Notes under the pieces: model-generated | What the model was told of the DNA's origin: nothing | Database searches by the model: none | Seen by the model: only the letters and a program-made list of their open reading frames with translations | DNA from: Amycolatopsis rubida | GTDB lineage: Bacteria > Actinomycetota > Actinomycetes > Mycobacteriales > Pseudonocardiaceae | Reading direction: 5' to 3' | Assembly (NCBI RefSeq): GCF_900115345.1 | Contig: NZ_FOWC01000002.1 | Coordinates: 620,001 to 684,000 of the forward strand | DNA: 64,000 bases | Program-made: the position numbers and the translations under genes | Shown: piece after piece, positions 44,372 to 53,806 of the stretch | How positions within the stretch are numbered: position 1 is the first letter of the stretch | How the letters are laid out: every line of letters starts with the position of its first letter

Positions 44372-45270
44372 CGCCTATTCGCGGAGTGTCTCCCGTTCTC
44401 GAAGTGCCTTTCACCGATGACGGCGAGATCGATGTTTCCGGCTTTCGGCGGGTCGTCCGGCATGTCCTCGGAACCGGGGTCGGCAGCGTGATGTTTCCTG
44501 GGTTCGCCTCGGAGTTCTACAAGTTGACAGAGGACGAGCGGCAGACGCTGACGGAAGTACTGTTAGCGGAGACGAACCCGCGGGCGGATGTCCAGGCCAT
44601 TATCGCGATTCAGGACCACGCGACGCGGCTGGCGGTGCAGCGGGCGACGGAGGCGGTGGCGGCCGGGGCGGACTTGATCAATCTTCTGCCGCCGCATTAT
44701 CTGCAGCCGTCCCGGAAGGCGCTGGTCAAGCATATCCGGGAAGTGCTTGACGCGGTCGCGCCGACACCGGTCGTGGTGCAGTACGCGCCCGCGGAGACCG
44801 GTACCAGCCTCGATGCCGACGTGCTGCGCGAGATCGCGGCCAAGCATGCCAATCTGCAACTGGTCAAGGTCGAATCCAGCCCGCCGGGGCCGTTGATCGC
44901 CGAGCTGGCCGCAGGGGATCCGCCGATTCCAGCGGTCGAAGGGTATGCGGGCGTGCAGTTGCCGGACGCCATCCGGCGCGGGGCCGTCGGGACCCAGCCG
45001 GGATGCTCGTTCACTGAAATCTACGTGGAGATCTGGCGGCGGTTCGAGGACGGCGACGACGCGGGCGGCGACGAGTTGCATCGACGGCTGCTGCCCTACA
45101 TTTCCTACTGGATGCTGGACACCGAGCGGATCATCGCCGCGGAGAAGCTGATTTCGGTCCGCCGCGGCCTCTTTGGCAGTTCGTACTGCCGCGCGCCCGC
45201 GCATCGGCTCGACGCCGAGGACATCCGGATGATCGACCGGTTTCTCGCCGAGTTCCGCGAGTTCCTGTGA
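44368..45270 (+). CDS. Dihydrodipicolinate synthase (DapA)-family lyase
   Basis: A 300-aa Schiff-base aldolase/dehydratase. The lysine is Lys167 in LQLVKVESS and the tyrosine is Tyr139 in VVVQYAPAETG; the N-terminal GASEF-like loop reads PGFASEFYKL. It is not the biosynthetic dapA, because it sits in a catabolic operon and has a divergent active-site loop. Relatives split 2-keto-3-deoxy sugar acids or dehydrate amino-acid-derived acids. It overlaps both neighbours by 4 bases. Confidence 0.9.
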   Translation: MTPIRGVSPVLEVPFTDDGEIDVSGFRRVVRHVLGTGVGSVMFPGFASEFYKLTEDERQTLTEVLLAETNPRADVQAIIAIQDHATRLAVQRATEAVAAGADLINLLPPHYLQPSRKALVKHIREVLDAVAPTPVVVQYAPAETGTSLDADVLREIAAKHANLQLVKVESSPPGPLIAELAAGDPPIPAVEGYAGVQLPDAIRRGAVGTQPGCSFTEIYVEIWRRFEDGDDAGGDELHRRLLPYISYWMLDTERIIAAEKLISVRRGLFGSSYCRAPAHRLDAEDIRMIDRFLAEFREFL

Positions 45271-46379
45271 GTACGGTCGAAGACCTCGAAGTCACCGCGA
45301 TCAGTCCGGTCGTCCGGCCGGAACTGATCGTGGCCGGGGCTCGCGGGACGCATGACCATTCCGACTTCCTGCTGGTCCGGGTGAGCACTTCGGACGGTAC
45401 GACCGGGCTCGGCGAGGTCAGTGCGACGCTTCAGTGGAGCGGCGAAGACGCTGGCACGGCGGAGTATCTCATCAAGAAGGCGCTTGCCCCGGCGATCCTC
45501 GGTCGGCCGCTCGTTCCGGTCGCCGATCTAGAGCGGCGCATGGACGAGGCTACGGCCGGTGCGCCGTTCACCAAAGCGGGGATCTCCACGGCGTTGTGGG
45601 ACGCGTACGCGCGCACACTCGGGGTCCCGCTCGCGGTGGCGCTCGGGGGTCCATTAAGGACCGAAGTGCCGGTGAAGTGCTCGCTCAGCGGCAGCGGGCA
45701 ACGGCTCCGCCACGTCTGCCAGTCAGCCTTCGAGGCCGGGTTTCGCAGTTATAAGCTCAAGATTGGCTTCGACCCCGAAGACGACGCGCGCCGGCTCGCG
45801 GAGGCACGGAAGCTCGTCGGAGAGGATACGTTCCTCGGCCTGGACGCGAACGGCGGCTACCGGCCCGCAGCTGCCGCCCGGGCGATTGAGTTGATGCGCG
45901 ACCAGAATCCGGCATTTCTCGAACAGCCGGTGGCACCCGGGGATCTGGCCGGGATGCGCGAGCTGCGCGGGCGCGGGTTGTCCATTGTGGCGGATGAAAG
46001 CGTCTTCGGCACTGACGACCTCGTGTCGGTGATCCGGGCCGAAGCGGCGGACGCGGTCAGCCTGTATGTCGGCAAAGCAGCCGGGCCGGGCCGAGTAGTG
46101 GCGATGGCGCAGCTCGCGAGCGCGTTCGGGCTCGACGTCGTGCTCGGCTCCAATGGGGAGCTCGGCATCGGTGCGGCGGCTCAGTTGCACGCGGCGTGTG
46201 CCGCACCTGGGCTGTCGGGCAGGATTCCGTCCGACATCATTGGCGCGCACTACTACGAGCGCGACATCCTCAAGACGCCGTTGAACAGTGACGGCCGGAC
46301 AGTCCGGCTCGGCGACGCGCCCGGCCTCGGTGTCGAGGTGGCCGACGAGATCGCCGCCGGGTTCAGGAGCGTCCGGTGA
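45267..46379 (+). CDS. Enolase-superfamily (mandelate racemase/muconate lactonizing) enzyme
   Basis: A 370-aa member with the KxK motif (Lys163 and Lys165 in YKLKIG), metal ligands Asp193 (LDANGGY), Glu219 (FLEQPV) and Asp243/Glu244 (VADES), and the C-terminal GSNGELGIG. It may racemise, cycloisomerise or dehydrate an acid. The GTG at 45267 overlaps the stop of the DapA-like gene. Its end overlaps the convergent dimethylformamidase-like gene by 17 bp. Confidence 0.9.
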   Translation: MSTVEDLEVTAISPVVRPELIVAGARGTHDHSDFLLVRVSTSDGTTGLGEVSATLQWSGEDAGTAEYLIKKALAPAILGRPLVPVADLERRMDEATAGAPFTKAGISTALWDAYARTLGVPLAVALGGPLRTEVPVKCSLSGSGQRLRHVCQSAFEAGFRSYKLKIGFDPEDDARRLAEARKLVGEDTFLGLDANGGYRPAAAARAIELMRDQNPAFLEQPVAPGDLAGMRELRGRGLSIVADESVFGTDDLVSVIRAEAADAVSLYVGKAAGPGRVVAMAQLASAFGLDVVLGSNGELGIGAAAQLHAACAAPGLSGRIPSDIIGAHYYERDILKTPLNSDGRTVRLGDAPGLGVEVADEIAAGFRSVR

Positions 46380-47943
46380 ACCGGTCGAGGACATTCGCCG
46401 TGACCGCGGAGACGCCGTCGTCTACCAGCACAGCTGAGGTCCAAGCGATCGAGCCGACGGAGAACACCTCGCCGCCGCTGGTCGTGGCGTAGCAAGCGAT
46501 TTCGCCGCCGCCGTCGCCGGGGTTCAGGCCGCGGGCGAGCACGTGAGTCCCTTGTGGACTACGCGGACCGGTCTTGTCGGTTTCGTGCCCGGAAGCGCCG
46601 CCTGGACACCGCTCGTGCAGGCTCCGGACGCCGAACAGGTCTCCCTTGTCCAATCCGGTGCCGCGGAACGCCCAATGGCCGGGATCGACGACCTCGTACG
46701 GTGCCCCGGTCATCGCGCCCGCGCTGGTGAACACCACGCCGAACAGCTCCGACGTCGGCCGGAACGTGCGGTGCATCCGGCTCTCGTAGGCACCGGACTC
46801 GACCGCCTGGGTGCGGAAGCGCAGCGCGTCCGAGGAGAACACCACTTCGCAGTCGGCGACATTGCCGCCGAAGTTGGCCAGCTTTCCGCCGCGGTCGTGC
46901 ACCCAGGAATAGACTGCGGAGTACATCTCACGGGACCAATACTCCGGATGCGTGCTCAAGACCAGCGCGCGGTAGCTGTCCAACGGCAAGGTGCCGTCGT
47001 GCAGGTGTGCGTCGGAATAGAGGTCGTACTCGTAGCCGTTGCGTTCCAGCCAGCTGAGCAGCCGCCATTCCGCGGCGGCCAGGTGACACGGTTGCCTGCC
47101 GCGGATCGGGTCCTCCGGCCGGGCGTCGGCGCTGAGCTGGTTCAGCGGTTCCGGGCGTTCGAAGGAGAGCGGCGGATACGCGTCGTCGGGCAGGGCGTGT
47201 TCGCTGAAGCTCGATTCCCGGTAGCGGGGCATTTCCAGGCGGGGAACCAAAACCGGTGCGGCGGGCAGGCCGGAGGCGTTGACGTAATTGCTGCGGCCGC
47301 CGAAATTGTTGTAGGCGTTCCAGGTGTTCGTGGACGCGACGACGGCGATCGGCGCGGTCGGCTGGCGCGGCGCGACCACCCACGGAAACGAGAAGCGAGC
47401 CCCGGATTCGCCTTCGACGTGGAAGTAGTACAGGCCGCTGCGGTCCGGAGCCGTGACGTACTGGCGGTGCGACGGGTCGGCGTAGCCCTTTTCGTTGAAT
47501 CGCACGCCGGTTCGCGTGTAGTCGCCATCGGGAGTCACCTGCACAGTGGCGCGCGGCGCGTGCTCGTCGAACCAGCCGATCAGCGCTGTCTCCTCGGCCG
47601 CCGCGCCGTGTCGCCACAGGCTCAGGCGGTAGGGCTCGGGACTGTGGATCCGGAACTCGCCCCCGTCGCCGCTGCGGGCCCATTTCGGCCAGAGGTACCC
47701 GAAAATCCGATCGGACAGCAGCCGGAACTGATACGGTTCAGCCCCGAGCGCGAGGTCGACGTGTTTGGCGCCGTACCCGTCCTTGGCGAGAGTGACGCGG
47801 TAGTCGCCGGGCGGGACGTCGGCGTGGATCGCGCCGGTCGCGGTCGAGCGGGCGGTCCAGTGCGCATCGCGCGCGCTGATCTCGACGGTGACATCGGGCA
47901 GGGCGAGATAGCGTTCGTCGCTGACGTAGCCCAGCAAGGTCAT
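46363..47943 (-). CDS. N,N-dimethylformamidase large-subunit-like protein
   Basis: A 526-aa protein resembling the large subunit of N,N-dimethylformamidase, an iron-containing amidase of formamides. Key regions are NTWNAYNNFGGRSNYVNASG, HLAAAEWRLLSWLERNGYEYD and LVLSTHPEYWSREMY, where the family binds iron through Tyr and Glu. The N-terminal 100 residues resemble a carboxypeptidase-regulatory-like beta domain. It is shorter than the characterised enzymes (about 760 aa) and no small subunit is nearby, so the substrate may be another small amide. Its ATG overlaps the MFS stop (ATGA). Confidence 0.8.
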   Translation of the reverse strand: MTLLGYVSDERYLALPDVTVEISARDAHWTARSTATGAIHADVPPGDYRVTLAKDGYGAKHVDLALGAEPYQFRLLSDRIFGYLWPKWARSGDGGEFRIHSPEPYRLSLWRHGAAAEETALIGWFDEHAPRATVQVTPDGDYTRTGVRFNEKGYADPSHRQYVTAPDRSGLYYFHVEGESGARFSFPWVVAPRQPTAPIAVVASTNTWNAYNNFGGRSNYVNASGLPAAPVLVPRLEMPRYRESSFSEHALPDDAYPPLSFERPEPLNQLSADARPEDPIRGRQPCHLAAAEWRLLSWLERNGYEYDLYSDAHLHDGTLPLDSYRALVLSTHPEYWSREMYSAVYSWVHDRGGKLANFGGNVADCEVVFSSDALRFRTQAVESGAYESRMHRTFRPTSELFGVVFTSAGAMTGAPYEVVDPGHWAFRGTGLDKGDLFGVRSLHERCPGGASGHETDKTGPRSPQGTHVLARGLNPGDGGGEIACYATTSGGEVFSVGSIAWTSAVLVDDGVSAVTANVLDRFTGRS

Positions 47944-49277
47944 ACTGTCGCAGCTTTCGGTTCGGCGGCCGGTTCCGGCAACGGCCGCCCGGCGCGTTCG
48001 GGCAACAGCAGCATCGCGATCGCGCTGAGCACGCAGCCGGCGATGACGTAGATGCCGACGCCCCACACCGCGCCGGTCGCGCCGACCAGCAACGCGCTGA
48101 GGTACGGCGCGAATCCGCCGCCGAGCACCGCGGTGAGCTGATATCCCAGGTTGACTCCGGTGACCCGCGAGCGAGTGTCGAACAGTTCGGACAGAATCGT
48201 CTGGGACAGCGCGGACATCGCCATCACGAACACGGAGAAGCCCAGCACCATCGCGACCGCCACGAGCACCGGATTCTTCGTCTCGAACAACCAGAAAACC
48301 GGGAAGATCACCACGGCGAGCCCGACGCAGCCGCCGAGGAACACCGGTTTCCGGCCGATCCGGTCGGACAGCGCACCCCACGTCGGCGCGAGAACGATCT
48401 GCGCGCCTGCGGCGACCATGGTCGCGGTGAGTGCCACGGAGGCGGGCATGCCGAGATCTTTCTTGACGTACGACGCGCCGTAGGTGGTGATGACGTATCC
48501 GCCGATGCTGTTGGCGAAACCGAACAGAACGCCGTAGATCACATTGCGCGGCCGACGCAGCACGGCGACCAGCGGAATGCGCGCGCCGGCGCTCTTCTTG
48601 CGCGCGCGTTCGAAGTCCGGCGTTTCGCCTACGCGCATCCGGATGATCAACCCCGCGACCAGCAGCACGAAGCTGAGCAGGAACGGGATCCGCCAGCCCC
48701 AGGCGAGGAAATCCCGGTCCGGAAGCATCGAGAACAACGCCATCAGCCCGGAGGAAACGAGGAGCGCGACACCCGCTCCGGAAAGGAGCAGGGCTCCGTA
48801 GAGACCGCGGCTGCGCGGCGGGGCGTGCTCGACGGCCAGCGAGACCGCGCCGCCCATTTCGCCGCCGGTCGAAAAACCCTGCAGCAGCCGCAGGATCACC
48901 AGCAGAATCGGAGCCGCGACGCCGATCTGGCGGTATCCGGGAAGCACCCCGATGAGAATCGTGGCGATCCCCATCGCCACGATGGTGAGGATCAGTGCCT
49001 TCTTCCGGCCGAACCGGTCCGCGATGTGCCCGATCACGATGCCGCCGACCGGACGCAGCACGAACCCGACGGCGAAGGTGGCGAACGACGACAGCTGCCC
49101 GGTGAGCGGGTCCTCGGACGGGAAGAACACGGCCGGGAACACGACGGCGGCGGCTAGGCCGAACAGGTAATAGTCGTAGTACTCCAGCAGCGTGCCGATA
49201 CTGGAAGCCAGCACCGCGGACCGGCGCGCCGAGCGCGCCGGAGCCGAGTCTGCCGAGCCGGAGCGGTCTGCGCCCAT
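47940..49277 (-). CDS. MHS-family MFS transporter (metabolite:proton symporter)
   Basis: A 445-aa transporter with 12 hydrophobic helices. The signature loop GHIADRFGRKKAL lies between helices 2 and 3 and its repeat ALSDRIGRKPVFL in the second half. The first helix LEYYDYYLFGLAAAVVFP is typical of ShiA/KgtP/ProP-like proton symporters of organic acids and betaines. It is the first gene of a two-gene operon with the dimethylformamidase-like gene, which suggests import of the amide or acid they use. Confidence 0.92.
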   Translation of the reverse strand: MGADRSGSADSAPARSARRSAVLASSIGTLLEYYDYYLFGLAAAVVFPAVFFPSEDPLTGQLSSFATFAVGFVLRPVGGIVIGHIADRFGRKKALILTIVAMGIATILIGVLPGYRQIGVAAPILLVILRLLQGFSTGGEMGGAVSLAVEHAPPRSRGLYGALLLSGAGVALLVSSGLMALFSMLPDRDFLAWGWRIPFLLSFVLLVAGLIIRMRVGETPDFERARKKSAGARIPLVAVLRRPRNVIYGVLFGFANSIGGYVITTYGASYVKKDLGMPASVALTATMVAAGAQIVLAPTWGALSDRIGRKPVFLGGCVGLAVVIFPVFWLFETKNPVLVAVAMVLGFSVFVMAMSALSQTILSELFDTRSRVTGVNLGYQLTAVLGGGFAPYLSALLVGATGAVWGVGIYVIAGCVLSAIAMLLLPERAGRPLPEPAAEPKAATV

Positions 49278-49350
49278 GTCGCCCGCACCTCCTGATCCGA
49301 TGGTGGATCAAGGCCGGTCGACCTCGACCCCAGCGCCCCCGAATCACGCA

Positions 49351-49388
49351 TTTTCGAAATACCGTAGATGCGTCTTCTATTTCGGAAA
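49351..49388. promoter_or_regulatory. Candidate IclR-type operator between transporter and FAD oxidase genes
   Basis: An inverted repeat TTTTCGAAATA (49351-49361) / TATTTCGGAAA (49378-49388) matches at 10 of 11 positions. It includes CGAAATACCG (49355-49364), identical to 42719-42728 before the creatininase operon. Confidence 0.6.
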
Positions 49389-49488
49389 GATTAGTCTATG
49401 CTGGCGGCGTCGGACAAGGGGAATCTCGGGGCGGGCCGGCGGGTTTCTTCTCGTGCGCGCGGGCCGCCGAGCCGTGGAGGGGGCGTCC

Positions 49489-50919
49489 ATGACGTTGAGC
49501 CGTCGTCGTCTTTTGCAGTTGTCCGCGGTCGCGGCGGGTGCGGCCGCGGTCGGGACCGGAACCGTCGCGGAGGCCGCCGGGAGGGAGCCGGACTGGGCCG
49601 CGTTGCGCAAACGGCTGCACGGCGCGCTGCTGCAGCGAAACCAGGCCGGCTACGAGGAAATCCGCCCGCCGTTCAACCTCCTCTACGACGATCGCTGCCC
49701 GCCGGCGATCGCCCGGTGCACCGACGCCGACGACGTCCGGAAGTGCCTGGAGTTCGCCGCGGTAAACACAATCAAGTTCGCGGCACGCAGCGGCGGGCAC
49801 AGTTACGTCGCCTATTCCACTCCGGGCGACGGATTGGTCGCGGACCTGAAGCTGATGAACCGCGTGGAGGTCCGCCGGAACGGCACCGCCGTCGTCGGTG
49901 CGGGGGCCCGGTTGATCGACGTCTATCACGCACTCGCCGCCGAGGGCCGCGCGTTGCCGGGCGGCACGTGCGGTTCGGTCGGCATCGCCGGGCTCACGCT
50001 CGGCGGCGGAATCGGCGTCCTGATGCGAAAGTACGGACTGACCTGCGATCACCTGGACGGCGCGAAAGTCGTGACGCCGCGCGACTTTCGCGTGCGTTCG
50101 GTCGACCCGGGTTCGGACCTCGGCTGGGCGCTCACCGGCGGAGGCGGCGGGAACTTCGGGATCACCACGGAATTCACCTTCCGCACGGTGCCCGCGCCGC
50201 CGCGGGTCACGGTGTTCGTGGTGAACTTCCCCGAGGGCTCGGGCACCGACGTCTACGGGGCCTGGCAGGACTGGGTCACCGCCGCGCCAAGGGAATTCTG
50301 GTCGAACATCTCGGTGCTCGGCGGCCCGAACCCGGCGGCGGGCGTCCCCGGCTGTCTCCTCGGCGGCGAACAGCAGGCCCGCGAACTCATCGCCGATCTG
50401 GAGCGCCGGGCCGGGGTCAAGGGCACCGTCAGCGGTTTCCAGGAGATGGACTACCTCGGCGCGATGGATTTCTGGTCCGGAAGCCTGGGCCGCCGCCGAT
50501 TCGCGGCCGCCTCCCGGGTGCTGGCGAAGAAGGCCGATCCCGCGCGGTTGAGCGCGCTCGTCACCGGCGAGACCAAGATCGCGCTGGAAATCAACCCGCT
50601 CGACGCGGCGGTCTCCGACGTCTGCCCCACCGAGACCGCGTTCGCGCACCGCGGGGTTTTCGGCGACGTGCAGGTGTATCTCAGCGCCGACCCGGACGTC
50701 GATCGGGAAACCGCGAAGCACGAGGTGAACGACGTTCAGGCGCGGCTGGCGGAATTCGCCACCGGCGGCGCGTACGTCAACTACCTCAACGACGACCAGA
50801 AGGACTGGGCCACCGCGTACTACGGGGTGAACCTTCCGACGCTCCGGGCGGCAGCGGCGAAGTACGACCCGAGTGGGGTGCTCGCGTTCGAGCAGGGTCT
50901 CTCGCCGCGCCCGGTGTGA
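49489..50919 (+). CDS. Tat-exported FAD-linked oxidase (BBE type)
   Basis: A 476-aa flavoprotein with a twin-arginine signal (SRRRLLQLSAVAAGAAAVG). It belongs to the PCMH/berberine-bridge group with bicovalent FAD: His104 in RSGGHSY and Cys161 in GTCGSVG. The C-terminal BBE segment (residues about 425-470, YVNYLNDDQKDWATAYYG) completes it. Such enzymes oxidise sugars, alkaloids or polyketides outside the cytoplasm, making H2O2. The ATG at 49489 follows GGAGGGG. It is divergent from the transporter gene and shares its control region. Confidence 0.9.
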   Translation: MTLSRRRLLQLSAVAAGAAAVGTGTVAEAAGREPDWAALRKRLHGALLQRNQAGYEEIRPPFNLLYDDRCPPAIARCTDADDVRKCLEFAAVNTIKFAARSGGHSYVAYSTPGDGLVADLKLMNRVEVRRNGTAVVGAGARLIDVYHALAAEGRALPGGTCGSVGIAGLTLGGGIGVLMRKYGLTCDHLDGAKVVTPRDFRVRSVDPGSDLGWALTGGGGGNFGITTEFTFRTVPAPPRVTVFVVNFPEGSGTDVYGAWQDWVTAAPREFWSNISVLGGPNPAAGVPGCLLGGEQQARELIADLERRAGVKGTVSGFQEMDYLGAMDFWSGSLGRRRFAAASRVLAKKADPARLSALVTGETKIALEINPLDAAVSDVCPTETAFAHRGVFGDVQVYLSADPDVDRETAKHEVNDVQARLAEFATGGAYVNYLNDDQKDWATAYYGVNLPTLRAAAAKYDPSGVLAFEQGLSPRPV

Positions 50920-51052
50920 AAGCCGGTCTGCGGCCGGCGCAGGACTCCGGCCGCAGACCGGCGGGCCAACCCCGCGACCGCACACCTCCGATGCTCTTGC
51001 GGTTCGTGAGGGGAACCCTGCGGGAATGGGCCATCCAGTCAGCCCGCCGCGG

Positions 51053-51499
51053 CTAGGCGGCGACCTGCAGAATCCAGGTGACCCCGAACCGGTCCCGGAG
51101 CATGCCGAACGCCGGAGCCCACTGCGACGGGCCGAACGGCTCGATGACAGTCGCGTCCTCGGACAGCTTCTTCCAGAACTCGCCGACTTCCTCGACGGAA
51201 TCGCCGCCGGCCGACAGGAAGAACTTCTCCGTGGTGATGGTCATCCCGTTCTCCCGGGTGGTCTCGCCGACCGGCGCGGCGGCGGAGACGCCAGGGGTGT
51301 CGTAAGCCATTACCTGGAACCCGCTCTCGTTCACCACCTGGCCGAACACCACGTGGTCCGCGCCGGGCGCGTCCTTGGGCATGCCGAAGTCGCCGTACGT
51401 GGCGATCCGGAGCTCCCCGCCGAACACCGACCGGTAGAACTCGAGCGCCTCCCTGGCCTCGCCCCGGAAGTTCAGGTGGGCGACGGCGTGCACTGCCAT
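51053..51499 (-). CDS. PhnB-like VOC-family protein
   Basis: A 148-aa VOC (glyoxalase-fold) protein of the PhnB/3-demethylubiquinone-methyltransferase-like type. The start AHLNFRGEAREALEFYRSVFGGELRI, the centre NESGFQVMAYDTPG, and the end GMLRDRFGVTWILQV are characteristic. No enzymatic function is proven for the family. It is divergent from the winged-helix gene, with a perfect palindrome in the shared promoter. Confidence 0.88.
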   Translation of the reverse strand: MAVHAVAHLNFRGEAREALEFYRSVFGGELRIATYGDFGMPKDAPGADHVVFGQVVNESGFQVMAYDTPGVSAAAPVGETTRENGMTITTEKFFLSAGGDSVEEVGEFWKKLSEDATVIEPFGPSQWAPAFGMLRDRFGVTWILQVAA

Positions 51500-51560
51500 G
51501 ATTTCGACTCCTCGATTCCCGCGCCGGACTCGTTCCCGCGCTGGAATCGAGACTCGCAGC

Positions 51561-51587
51561 AGTAGCGGTCAGGCAGTGACCGCTACT
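51561..51587. promoter_or_regulatory. Perfect 11-bp-arm palindrome, operator A
   Basis: AGTAGCGGTCA and TGACCGCTACT are exact complements around GGCAG. It lies between the divergent PhnB-like and winged-helix genes. A near copy with the same centre is at 53807-53833. Confidence 0.8.
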
Positions 51588-51605
51588 TCCGGCATGATCG
51601 AAACC

Positions 51606-52793
51606 ATGCGAAAGGTAACCGACGCCGAACGGCGCGACCGGATCGGGCTGCGGCACGCGTTGGCGACCGCCGCGTCCGGAGTGGAGGCCGCCGTCCGCGC
51701 GGTCACCTGCTTGCACGCGACTGAGGCCAGCAGCGTCTATCTGTCCGCATACGCCCGGTCTCGGGCCTCCCGAGAGTCCATTTCGGACGCTTTGTTCGGA
51801 CGGCGGACTGTGGTGCGGCAGCTGGCGATGCGCCGGACCGTCTTCGCCTTCCCAGTCGATTTGCTCGCCGCCGCAAGGGGAAGCGCCTCAGCCCGGGTCG
51901 CGAAGCAGATGACCGCGCGGCTGGCCAAAGACGCCGAACTCGCCGGAATCGACGACGGTCCGGGGTGGGTCGCCGACCGGTGCGCCGAGGCGCTGAGGGC
52001 GATCCGCGAAGAACCCGGCACCACCGCGCAACTGCGCGCTCGCATTCCCGAGCTGAACACGCGGATCGCCGCCGAGGGACGGCCCGCGGTGCTCGCCCCG
52101 GTCGGCTCCCGGGTGCTTTCCGTGCTCGCGTCCGGCGGTTCGGTGGTTCGCGGGGACAACGCCGGGCGCTGGCAAGCGTCGCGGCCAGTGTGGACAGCGG
52201 TTGAGCAGTGGCTCGGCGAGGATCCCGGCGTCCTGGACGAACGGGAGGGTTACCGGGAGCTGGTGCGGCGCTGGCTGTGGTCGTTCGGGCCGGGGACCGA
52301 GGACGACCTGGTGTGGTGGCTCGGCGCGACGAAAACCGCGGTCCGCCGGGCACTGGCGGACCTCAGCGCGACACCCGCCCTGCTGGAGGACGACACTCCG
52401 GCGTGGCTGCACCCCGATGACGCGGAAGAAGTCCGCCTCGACCGGGACTGGGCGGCGCTTCTCCCGACCCTCGACCCGACGACGATGGGCTGGCGCCGCC
52501 GCGGCTTCTACCTCGGCGACCACGGCCCGTACCTCTTCGACGGCGCGGGCAACGCCGGTCCGACCGCGTGGTGGAACGGGCGGATCGTCGGGACCTGGAC
52601 GCAGCAGCCGGACGGGACGGTGGAGGTCGTGCCGATCGAACCGCTGTCTCTCGCTGCCGCGGCGGCGCTGGAAGCGGAGGCGGCGAAGCTGACCGCCTGG
52701 TTCGACGGGGAGACGATCGCTACGGGTTACGTGCCGCCGATCGTCCGCGGCCGGGTCAGCCGTGGGTCCGCCGACGCAGCTTCGGGTCGGTAA
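51606..52793 (+). CDS. Winged-helix DNA-binding protein (HTH_42, AlkZ/YcaQ-like)
   Basis: A 395-aa protein of the HTH_42 group related to the DNA glycosylase AlkZ. The N-terminus (GLRHALATAASGVEAAVRAVTCLHATEASSVY) and the middle (TVWTAVEQ-like and RELVRRWLWSFGPG) are typical. The QxQ catalytic motif of AlkZ is not seen at the expected place, where LHATEASS is read, so glycosylase activity is doubtful. The ATG at 51606 begins 19 bp after operator A. It overlaps the aldo/keto reductase gene tail to tail by 38 bp. Confidence 0.82.
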   Translation: MRKVTDAERRDRIGLRHALATAASGVEAAVRAVTCLHATEASSVYLSAYARSRASRESISDALFGRRTVVRQLAMRRTVFAFPVDLLAAARGSASARVAKQMTARLAKDAELAGIDDGPGWVADRCAEALRAIREEPGTTAQLRARIPELNTRIAAEGRPAVLAPVGSRVLSVLASGGSVVRGDNAGRWQASRPVWTAVEQWLGEDPGVLDEREGYRELVRRWLWSFGPGTEDDLVWWLGATKTAVRRALADLSATPALLEDDTPAWLHPDDAEEVRLDRDWAALLPTLDPTTMGWRRRGFYLGDHGPYLFDGAGNAGPTAWWNGRIVGTWTQQPDGTVEVVPIEPLSLAAAAALEAEAAKLTAWFDGETIATGYVPPIVRGRVSRGSADAASGR

Positions 52794-53769
52794 GCGAAGG
52801 CGGGACGTACGACACGTCGATCGGCCCCACATCGGCGCCCGGCGCGACGATCTCGTCAATCCGGTCCAAGACATCGTCGTCCAGCCGGGTCTCGGTCCCC
52901 GCCAGCAAGTCGTCCAGCTGCGACAACGTCCGCGGGCCGAGGATCGCGGACGTCACGGCCGGATGGTTGACCGCGAACGCCAGTGCCAGATGGGTCAGCG
53001 AAAGCCCGGCTTCCTCGGCGACTCGCGCGAACTGTTCGACCGCGGCGTGTTTGCGTTCGTCGCTCATGTGCCGCGGGACGAACCGCAGCTGCGCTTCCCG
53101 CGGTCGCTCGCCGCCGGGTCGGTAGCGGCCGGTCAGCAGACCCATCGCGAGTGGGCTCCAGACCAAGACACCCATCCCGTACCGGTGGCACACCGGCAGG
53201 ATTTCACTCTCGATCCCCCGGTTGAGCAGCGAGTACGTCGGCTGCTCGGTCCGCAGCCGGGCCAGTCCCGCCCGCTGCGACACCCACTGGGCCGCCACGA
53301 TCTCGGACGCCGGGAAGTTCGAGGACCCGACCGCGCGCACCTTGCCGCCGCGCACCAGGTCGGTCAGCGCGGAGAGGGTTTCCTCCAGCTCGGTGTCCGG
53401 GTCGGGGTGGTGGAGCTGGTAGAGATCGATGTGGTCGGTTCGCAACCGCCGCAACGACTGTTCGACCTCCGCGACGATCCAGCGCCGGGAGCTTCCACCG
53501 CGGCCAGGCCCCATCGAGCCGTTGACCTTCGTGGCTACCACCACGTCGTCGCGGCGGCCCCGCAAAGCCGCGCCAAGGATCTCCTCGGACTCCCCGCCAG
53601 GCCCGTAGACGTCAGCGGTGTCGACGAAATTGATCCCCGCGTCGAGTGCCCGGTGCACCATCCGGACGCACTCGCCGTGATCGGGATTGCCGATCTGCCC
53701 GAATTTCATCGTGCCGAGACAGTAGGCACTGACCTTGATTCCGGTCCGCCCCAGAAGCCGCATCTGCAT
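52756..53769 (-). CDS. Aldo/keto reductase
   Basis: A 337-aa NADPH-dependent TIM-barrel reductase. The start MRLLGRTGIKVSAYCLGTMK, the catalytic tyrosine in DTADVYGPGGESEEIL and the lysine in VVATKVNG are intact, followed by the cofactor segment AVTSAILGPRTLSQL. It is divergent from the LD-carboxypeptidase gene, with operator B between them. Substrate is not predicted. Confidence 0.92.
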   Translation of the reverse strand: MQMRLLGRTGIKVSAYCLGTMKFGQIGNPDHGECVRMVHRALDAGINFVDTADVYGPGGESEEILGAALRGRRDDVVVATKVNGSMGPGRGGSSRRWIVAEVEQSLRRLRTDHIDLYQLHHPDPDTELEETLSALTDLVRGGKVRAVGSSNFPASEIVAAQWVSQRAGLARLRTEQPTYSLLNRGIESEILPVCHRYGMGVLVWSPLAMGLLTGRYRPGGERPREAQLRFVPRHMSDERKHAAVEQFARVAEEAGLSLTHLALAFAVNHPAVTSAILGPRTLSQLDDLLAGTETRLDDDVLDRIDEIVAPGADVGPIDVSYVPPSLTDPKLRRRTHG

Positions 53770-53806
53770 GTGCCGGTTCCTTTCCTGATCACGCCACGGT
53801 CCCAGC

